A stretch of DNA of 64,000 nucleotides from positions 62,001-126,000 of the forward strand of contig NW_019091719.1 in NCBI RefSeq assembly GCF_001949145.1, read 5' to 3'. The notes below the pieces were generated by a model, which was given only the letters and a program-made list of their open reading frames with translations, had not been told where the DNA came from and did no database searches. Origin of the DNA: Acanthaster planci (Eukaryota; Echinodermata; Asteroidea; Valvatida; Acanthasteridae). This document shows, in pieces, positions 63,201-64,000 of this stretch (position 1 is its first letter; each line of letters starts with the position of its first letter). Both the position numbers and the translations under genes were made by a program.

Positions 63201-63408
63201 ACACCAGCAACAGGACAGCCACGACAAGCTGGACGAGGAAGAGCTAGAGCGCGTCTCCATCCTGGGCGACAGCGAGAAGGACATCTACGAGAACATGGCT
63301 CCCAAGGAGCGCAAGCGAATCCCCAAGAATGGACTGGTGCCGGCCAACGGCCGGGCCGTGCACAACGGCTCCAATGACAGCTCCATAGGCAAAGTGACAC
63401 AGTGCTGA
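30052..63408 (+). CDS. INSR/IGF1R-like: Insulin/IGF-like receptor tyrosine kinase, 5'-partial, 19 exons (gene-level entry)
   Basis: This is the gene-level span; the exons are listed separately. The spliced product is a disulfide-linked receptor of the insulin receptor family, which binds insulin-like peptides outside the cell and signals through its cytoplasmic tyrosine kinase to IRS/PI3K and MAPK. All nineteen exons join in phase and give 1172 residues plus TGA. Residue 1 is taken as the first Cys of the cysteine-rich domain. Order: cysteine-rich 1-104, L2 105-257, FnIII-1 about 258-370, FnIII-2 plus insert about 371-593 with furin site at 494-499, FnIII-3 about 595-735, TM about 746-770, NPEY 789-792, kinase about 804-1085, tail to 1172. 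Vertebrate INSR has about 1200 residues over the same part, so length is normal. The signal peptide and L1 domain are missing. A second-paralogue identity within the family cannot be excluded, but other RTK families can, because of the furin site, cysteine pattern and YxxxYY loop. Confidence 0.97.
31040..31260 (+). repeat. GGGGAC/GTCCCC repeat, two diverged units
   Basis: Two similar units (about 31040-31112 and 31175-31255) share GGGAACAGTTT or GGGGACGGTTTCG, then a CAAG or GAGT stretch, then GTCCCMATAAC and GGTCCCC. A related copy in reverse lies at about 56790-56900. Confidence 0.5.
32083..32233 (+). CDS. INSR/IGF1R-like: InR exon B: cysteine-rich domain, second half
   Basis: The acceptor is GTCCGTCCAG and the donor is AAAG/GTATGG; the exon runs from phase 0 to phase 1. 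It encodes [20 protein letters not shown], then [11 protein letters not shown] and [10 protein letters not shown] (residues 54-103). The ending CxPCxGPCPK matches the conserved end of the vertebrate cysteine-rich domain. Compared with human INSR, the loop between RC and QCIEEC is about 14-16 residues shorter and lacks one pair of cysteines. The reading frame joins exon A directly, so a lost microexon is not needed. An NIT sequon lies near the end. The downstream 1307-bp intron contains a 30-bp imperfect inverted repeat (32399-32507). Confidence 0.95.
32399..32507. repeat. 30-bp imperfect inverted repeat with 49-bp loop
   Basis: The left arm 32399-32428 (TTCGAGCACCAACCATTTGC...) and right arm 32478-32507 (...GACAAATGGTCCTTGCTCGAA) pair with only a few mismatches. 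It lies in the intron after exon B. Confidence 0.85.
33541..33642 (+). CDS. INSR/IGF1R-like: InR exon C: start of L2 ligand-binding domain
   Basis: This 102-bp exon lies between TTATCCTATTAG and GTAAGT, phase 1 to phase 1. It encodes [20 protein letters not shown] and [14 protein letters not shown] (residues 104-137). The pattern [16 protein letters not shown] is diagnostic for the first strand repeat of the receptor L2 domain (Recep_L_domain family). The NGS is a conserved N-glycosylation sequon. The downstream intron is 4115 bp. It holds a possible SINE tail fragment (34008-34060), a copy of the GAGGGCGCTGT repeat (35350-35520), poly-C and poly-T runs, and two stretches of unique, moderately GC-rich sequence (35640-35870, 36340-36530). 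Confidence 0.95.
34008..34060. repeat. Possible SINE tail fragment
   Basis: TAATATTAATAATTAATAAT is followed by TTTATAAAGCGCAAATTCC, similar to the (ATA)n and GCGCTTTCC tail of the SINE at 43634. No tRNA-like head is nearby. Confidence 0.3.
35350..35520 (+). repeat. Dispersed GAGGGCGCTGT repeat, partial copy 3
   Basis: CCGAGGGCGCTGTTACTGTG, GGGAAGACA and TTTTGAGAAAAAGTTTC follow the order of the copy at 955-1360. Only the first half is recognisable. Confidence 0.5.
37375..37556. mobile_element. MITE with CAGGGGTG terminal inverted repeats, copy 2
   Basis: The 182-bp element starts CAGGGGTGTG and ends CACACCCCTG and is flanked on both sides by ATTGAA. It carries several internal ATTTCAGCTTTTT motifs, as in the copy at 17905-18087. 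It sits just upstream of the exon at 37758. The shared ends, internal motif and length support one family with diverged insides. Confidence 0.75.
37758..37902 (+). CDS. INSR/IGF1R-like: InR exon D: L2 domain, middle
   Basis: The acceptor is CCCCAAAAAAG, an A-rich rather than pyrimidine-rich end preceded by TTTTCCCTTCTGCC, and the donor is GG/GTGAGC. The exon runs from phase 1 to phase 2. It encodes [20 protein letters not shown], then [20 protein letters not shown] and GGTVLENG (residues 138-186). This aligns without gaps to the human L2 stretch AELEANLGLIEEISGYLKI and [20 protein letters not shown]. The downstream 2347-bp intron starts with a GACTCGA-rich repeat (37979-38407); the rest shows no recognisable feature. 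Confidence 0.95.
37979..38407 (+). repeat. GACTCGA-rich interspersed repeat
   Basis: The stretch is full of GACTCGA, GACTTGA, CTCGAGTC and TGACTCAA motifs. It begins GTGACTTGTAATAACTCAAG and ends GTGACTTGTTACAACTCT, so its ends are direct, not inverted, copies. No coding frame is seen. The class is unknown. Confidence 0.65.
40250..40461 (+). CDS. INSR/IGF1R-like: InR exon E: L2 domain, end
   Basis: The acceptor is CCTTTTCCAG and the donor is T/GTGAGT; phase 2 to phase 1. It encodes [48 protein letters not shown] and FGTNGDQVA (residues 186-257). The string FYxLDNxNLxQLxD and the FFHxNPKLC and TNGDQxxC motifs are hallmark L2 sequences of INSR/IGF1R. Three N-glycosylation sequons (NIT, NGS, NIT) are visible. 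The codon for the last Cys is split across the intron. The downstream intron is 807 bp and appears empty apart from a poly-C tract near 40838. Confidence 0.97.
41269..41398 (+). CDS. INSR/IGF1R-like: InR exon F: FnIII-1 domain, first half
   Basis: The acceptor is GGGCATGCAG and the donor is AAAGC/GTAAGT; phase 1 to phase 2. It encodes [20 protein letters not shown], then [20 protein letters not shown] and RKA (residues 257-300). The pattern LxIRW....RxLLGFxxxYRKA matches the first fibronectin type III domain of the receptor alpha chain (human [25 protein letters not shown]). The downstream intron is only 338 bp, the shortest in the gene, and contains nothing recognisable. Confidence 0.94.
41737..41948 (+). 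CDS. INSR/IGF1R-like: InR exon G: FnIII-1 domain, second half, with inter-alpha-chain cysteine
   Basis: The acceptor is TTTTTTTTGACAAG and the donor is AAAG/GTAGGT; phase 2 to phase 1. It encodes [40 protein letters not shown] and [14 protein letters not shown] (residues 300-370). The Cys in DGEDACG (residue 314) corresponds to human mature Cys524, which pairs with its partner in the other alpha chain. The PWTQYAIFV motif is nearly invariant in the family. In the downstream 788-bp intron, two similar blocks of about 140-170 bp stand in tandem (41997-42310). Confidence 0.97.
41997..42310 (+). repeat. Diverged tandem duplication in intron between exons G and H
   Basis: Two blocks (41997-42150 and 42168-42310) both carry CTCTA...GAGACAAGGKCTACT, then CAAAATGACRGTGGATG, then ATTTGCCTG and a CAG-rich end. 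Neither has a conserved open frame. Confidence 0.75.
42737..42907 (+). CDS. INSR/IGF1R-like: InR exon H: FnIII-2 domain, alpha-chain part, with alpha-beta cysteine
   Basis: The acceptor is CCTCTGTTTCCAG and the donor is GAAA/GTAAGC; phase 1 to phase 1. It encodes [40 protein letters not shown] and FSSRDFCRE (residues 371-428). The W.PP..PN....Y.V.W pattern is a typical FnIII B-C strand region. The Cys in RDFC (residue 425) aligns with human mature Cys647, which bonds the alpha to the beta chain. In the downstream 1337-bp intron lies a minus-strand tRNA-derived SINE at 43634-43968. Confidence 0.95.
43634..43968 (-). mobile_element. tRNA-derived SINE, minus strand
   Basis: Read on the minus strand, the head contains the tRNA-like CCTAGTGCTTAGGGTCTG stretch and a B-box GGTTCGAATCC (43910-43920 on +). 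The body includes the reverse complement of AAGTGACTTGCCCAGGATCA. The tail, at 43634-43650 on +, is (ATA)n followed by GCGCTTTCC nearby. It lies between exons H and I. It differs from the SINE at 25104. Confidence 0.75.
44245..44431 (+). CDS. INSR/IGF1R-like: InR exon I: insert domain and alpha-CT helix
   Basis: The acceptor is GTTTTATGACAG and the donor is CAAAG/GTAAGG; phase 1 to phase 2. It encodes a variable acidic segment with [13 protein letters not shown] (cysteines 451, 455, 456, 458), then [20 protein letters not shown] (471-490). The CCxC triplet equals human Cys682/683/685, which links the two alpha chains. The FxxxFxxxLHNxVF helix is the alpha-CT segment that binds insulin together with L1. 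There is one extra Cys (451) just before the triplet. The downstream intron is the longest, 8150 bp. It holds the 15-bp CCAAT minisatellite, inverted repeats near 51450-51735, a MITE-like copy at 49048-49255, and a stretch of unidentified GC-rich sequence at 45420-46340. Confidence 0.97.
49048..49255. mobile_element. MITE-like element with GGCYGRTTCATAC ends, diverged copy
   Basis: The right end TTATGAATCGGCCC matches the copy at 5617, and the left end GGCCGATTTTGCAC is degraded. The inside has AGCAAATTTTGCTGCAAATG and TTTGCTTCGCGTTTGCAT, like the other copies. Confidence 0.5.
50731..50973. repeat. 15-bp minisatellite with inverted CCAAT boxes, 16 units
   Basis: The unit is GCYGATTGGCTGTTA, repeated fourteen times head to tail from 50731, then a 3-bp spacer and two more units. 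Twelve units keep ATTGG (CCAAT on the other strand). It lies in the 8150-bp intron before the furin-site exon. Confidence 0.95.
51450..51735. repeat. Long inverted repeat, near-perfect 32-33-bp core
   Basis: The left core 51485-51517 (GAGGTTGGGGGCACAATTTG...) is the reverse complement of 51666-51697, with one base of length difference. Weaker pairing extends outward, with GGTTAGGAACTGGGTCA against TGACCCAAC and GTTCCTAGACC. The loop is 148 bp. It may be a foldback element. Confidence 0.85.
52582..52892 (+). CDS. INSR/IGF1R-like: InR exon J: furin cleavage site, beta-chain N-terminus, FnIII-2 end
   Basis: The acceptor is CCACCACTTCCCTAG and the donor is AAGC/GTGAGT; phase 2 to phase 1. It encodes [16 protein letters not shown], then a Pro/Ser/Thr-rich linker with an NST sequon, then [39 protein letters not shown] and TFGRTLPK (residues 490-593). 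KRRRKR (494-499) is a strong multibasic furin site, so the proreceptor would be cut before Glu500 into alpha and beta chains. The LxHFTxYxxEVQACN motif matches the FnIII-2 end in human INSR (RHFTGYRIELQACN). The downstream intron is 923 bp and apparently featureless apart from a G/T run near 53405. Confidence 0.96.
53816..54063 (+). CDS. INSR/IGF1R-like: InR exon K: FnIII-3 domain, first half, with a Ser/Gly/Glu-rich insertion
   Basis: The acceptor is TTTCACCACTGTAG. I place the end at CCAGAG/GTGGGC, because phase 0 is required to join exon L. It encodes [32 protein letters not shown] and [10 protein letters not shown], then a hydrophilic stretch running to ATPTPE (residues 595-676). The WxEPxxPNGxIxLYExxY pattern matches human FnIII-3 ([20 protein letters not shown]). 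The stretch after YNKIEAQ is about 35 residues longer than in human INSR. Other in-phase GT sites at 54031 and 54034 would shorten it. If the intron is kept, the frame stays open to a stop ending at 54216, which would cut the protein before the membrane helix. The start is secure and the end is less so. Confidence 0.85.
54830..55007 (+). CDS. INSR/IGF1R-like: InR exon L: FnIII-3 domain, second half
   Basis: The acceptor is TCCCCCTTCCCAG, phase 0. It encodes [40 protein letters not shown] and [19 protein letters not shown] (residues 677-735). The Cys in EICVS (685) aligns with human mature Cys860, the beta-chain partner of Cys647. The LxPGNYSxRxRxxSLAGxGxWT pattern is the family signature for this domain. 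The donor is uncertain by three bases: GTATAT at 55008 or GTGGTA at 55005. Both leave phase 1 and fit the transmembrane exon. The downstream 614-bp intron has nothing recognisable. Confidence 0.92.
55622..55733 (+). CDS. INSR/IGF1R-like: InR exon M: transmembrane helix
   Basis: The acceptor is TGATCTCATTTCAG and the donor is TGGAG/GTACGG; phase 1 to phase 2. It encodes [36 protein letters not shown] and WR (residues 736-773). A single hydrophobic run of about 24 residues (746-770), followed by basic RWRYKK from the next exon, fits a type I membrane helix with a cytoplasmic stop-transfer signal. The downstream intron (1358 bp) contains the 642-base assembly gap. Frame and homology join directly to exon N, so no coding sequence appears to be lost in the gap. 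Confidence 0.9.
55793..56434. other. Assembly gap (642 N)
   Basis: The sequence is a continuous run of N. It lies within the intron between the transmembrane and juxtamembrane exons. Open frames crossing it are artefacts of translating N. Its true length may differ from 642. Confidence 0.99.
56790..56900 (-). repeat. GGGGAC/GTCCCC repeat, reverse copy
   Basis: On the minus strand this reads GGGACCAATTTCTCTGGTTA, then TGACTTGTGTCC, then GGTCCCCATAACGT, matching the unit at 31175-31255. It lies just after the assembly gap. Confidence 0.45.
57092..57165 (+). CDS. INSR/IGF1R-like: InR exon N: juxtamembrane segment with NPEY docking motif
   Basis: This 74-bp exon lies between TTTGCTACACAG and GTGAGT, phase 2 to phase 1. 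It encodes [20 protein letters not shown] and STSD (residues 774-797). LYASVNPEY is almost identical to the vertebrate IGF1R juxtamembrane sequence. NPEY (789-792) is the phosphotyrosine motif bound by the PTB domains of IRS and Shc proteins. The exon is too short for ordinary ORF calling and was found by motif. The downstream intron (1398 bp) holds a decayed tandem repeat of GACTTGTRAGGACT type (58313-58425). Confidence 0.94.
58313..58425. repeat. Degenerate short tandem repeat
   Basis: Four or five decayed copies of a roughly 25-bp unit of type GACTTGTRAGGACTCATACA. It lies in the intron before kinase exon O. Confidence 0.55.
58564..58771 (+). CDS. INSR/IGF1R-like: InR exon O: kinase N-lobe (glycine loop, catalytic Lys, helix C)
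   Basis: The acceptor is TTTGTTGCTTGCAG and the donor is ATGAA/GTAAGA; phase 1 to phase 2. It encodes [55 protein letters not shown] and EASVMK (residues 798-867). GKGSFG (818-823) is the nucleotide-binding loop, K845 in VAVK is the ATP-anchoring lysine, and E862 in helix C is its salt-bridge partner. [12 protein letters not shown] is identical to the human sequence. YVxDEWE lies at the same distance from NPEY as in IGF1R rather than the slightly longer INSR. In the downstream 715-bp intron, several decayed copies of a roughly 58-bp unit stand in tandem (58945-59235). Confidence 0.98.
58945..59235. repeat. Degenerate tandem repeat, unit about 58 bp
   Basis: About five decayed units, each with TCTGKNTTGGCCTGG-like starts, a GGGATTCTAACC-like middle and a CTAGGGTNGGAGCTGG-like end. 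It lies in the intron after kinase exon O. Confidence 0.6.
59487..59631 (+). CDS. INSR/IGF1R-like: InR exon P: kinase hinge region
   Basis: The acceptor is GGATTCTGGTAG and the donor is CCA/GTAAGT; phase 2 to phase 0. It encodes [40 protein letters not shown] and PENQTDVP (residues 868-915). [16 protein letters not shown] is an insulin receptor family signature. The gatekeeper position is Met (VIM), as in vertebrates, and [11 protein letters not shown] forms the hinge and helix D. The downstream 781-bp intron shows nothing I recognise. Confidence 0.97.
60413..60702 (+). CDS. INSR/IGF1R-like: InR exon Q: kinase catalytic and activation loops
   Basis: The acceptor is TCTGTGCCCTGCAG and the donor is GTCTG/GTGAGT; phase 0 to phase 2. 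It encodes [54 protein letters not shown] and [17 protein letters not shown] (residues 916-1012). D951 in HRD is the catalytic base, D969 in DFG binds magnesium, and Y977, Y981 and Y982 form the YxxxYY autophosphorylation motif of this family. The catalytic loop reads HRDLSARN where vertebrate INSR reads HRDLAARN, one conservative change. The kinase looks fully active. The downstream intron is 682 bp and looks featureless. Confidence 0.98.
61385..61519 (+). CDS. INSR/IGF1R-like: InR exon R: kinase C-lobe
   Basis: The acceptor is TATTTTTCTGCAG and the donor is AAGCT/GTGAGT; phase 2 to phase 2. It encodes [40 protein letters not shown] and CPDKL (residues 1012-1057). SFGVxxWEIxTLxExPYQGxSNE is the conserved helix F to G region of the insulin receptor kinase. 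In the downstream 1540-bp intron, a decayed minus-strand tRNA-like SINE is visible near 62285-62425. Confidence 0.97.
62285..62425 (-). mobile_element. Decayed tRNA-like SINE fragment
   Basis: The + strand sequence GGGTTCAAACGGCAAACCCG, followed by GATCGCGAGTCACCACGCTT and AACCAT, resembles the reverse complement of a tRNA-derived SINE head, with a degraded B-box and A-box. No tail was recognised. The call is tentative. Confidence 0.4.
63060..63408 (+). CDS. INSR/IGF1R-like: InR exon S: last exon, kinase end and C-terminal tail with YENM
   Basis: The acceptor is CCTCTCCGTCACAG, phase 2, and the stop is TGA at 63406-63408. It encodes [27 protein letters not shown] and then a tail of about 85 residues, with FYHSEE, a Gln-rich patch, [29 protein letters not shown] and a VTQC end (residues 1057-1172). 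MCWQxNxKxRPTFLEI closes the kinase domain, and FYHSEE matches FFHSEE of vertebrates. YENM (1133-1136) is a YxxM motif, the consensus for the SH2 domains of the PI3K p85 subunit, at a position like YTHM in human INSR. The tail is short, as in vertebrates. Confidence 0.97.
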
Positions 63409-64000
63409 GGTCTTCTTGCCGGTGGTGCGACGATGCCCCAACTGCACATGAGGGCAAGCAAAAGGCTGGAGCACATGTGCCTTGGGCACATTGAGTGAGA
63501 GGCCAAGATGGGAAGAACAAATGTATGTATATTGCGTATGTATAAATGTCAACACCTGTGCATATTTGTTGAAGACTTGTTGGGAAAACCGTGCAAGACG
63601 TAAATAACATTATTTTCTTGGTGTTCACTATTGACGAAAAATCATTGTACATGTGTAATTCACCGAACTTTACTGGCAGTGCGACTAGTTAATACAAACG
63701 TTCATATCGGAAATTGTTTGAATTATTCACGAATATGGCATGAACTAATGTTGATTGTTGCAAAATCCTGAAGGATTTTGGAAGATGAGTCAGGCACCTC
63801 TCTCTTGTAATCGGAAGGTGGCATGGTGCTTATTGAACAGGAGGTGGCGGTTGGCGATTATTGATCAAATTCAATTGATTATTGATAAATTGAACTGCAC
63901 AGACAGACAGCAGGGGATGGTTGATGCTTTTTCTGTCCTGTATATATTTTAGATCATGAGCAAAAGCGAATTGCCCGTTCAAAGTCATATCAGTTGTCCT
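63409..64000 (+). other. 3' untranslated region (start) of the receptor gene
   Basis: Sequence after the stop codon is presumably 3' UTR. No canonical AATAAA or ATTAAA was seen up to the window end. A TATAAA variant lies at 63541-63546, followed by a T/G-rich stretch, and could serve as a weak polyadenylation signal. The true 3' end may lie beyond the window. No other gene is visible here. Confidence 0.6.

Noticed and set aside
63122-63652. 176-codon minus-strand open frame
   Set aside because: It is the antisense shadow of the last receptor exon and 3' UTR.
1-64000. CRISPR array, operon, phage or other prokaryotic system
   Set aside because: The sequence is plainly intron-rich animal DNA; the regular repeats present are minisatellites without unique spacers.

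Overview
The window is animal nuclear DNA, most likely from a marine invertebrate deuterostome (echinoderm or cephalochordate type). The exons are short and bounded by GT/AG sites. Introns run from about 0.3 to 8 kb, SINE- and MITE-like repeats are common, and the palindromic motif TACATGTA is scattered throughout. A 642-base run of N marks a draft scaffold. The exact species cannot be read from the sequence.

There is one convincing gene, on the + strand: an insulin/IGF receptor tyrosine kinase, probably the single invertebrate counterpart of vertebrate INSR, IGF1R and INSRR. I could place nineteen exons between 30052 and the stop codon at 63408. Every junction keeps phase, and together they give 1172 residues plus a stop. 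In order they encode the cysteine-rich domain, the L2 domain, FnIII-1, FnIII-2 with the insert domain, the alpha-CT helix, a KRRRKR furin site, FnIII-3, a single transmembrane helix, an NPEY juxtamembrane motif, a complete tyrosine kinase domain and a short tail with a YENM motif. The cysteines that link the alpha and beta chains and the two alpha chains in vertebrate receptors are all present. The signal peptide and L1 domain were not found, so the window starts inside the gene or upstream of missed exons.

Bases 1-30051 hold no exon I can support and are best read as the long 5' intron(s) of this gene, possibly with upstream DNA. They contain a TTAA-flanked piggyBac-like MITE (12926-13334), a CAGGGGTG-ended MITE (17905-18087), a 49-bp triplicated repeat (19243-19389), a tandemly duplicated ~0.5-kb block (23335-24460), a tRNA-derived SINE (about 25104-25355), a 580-bp palindromic foldback element (26312-26892) and a 266-bp inverted-repeat element (28594-28860).

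The introns between the exons hold more of the same: a second CAGGGGTG MITE (37375-37556), a GACTCGA-rich repeat (37979-38407), a minus-strand SINE (43634-43968), a 15-bp minisatellite of inverted CCAAT boxes (50731-50973), inverted repeats and the assembly gap. I saw no operon-like, CRISPR or other prokaryotic system, no second protein gene and no clear RNA gene. The most interesting material is the receptor's own structural detail and the set of non-autonomous mobile elements in its introns.
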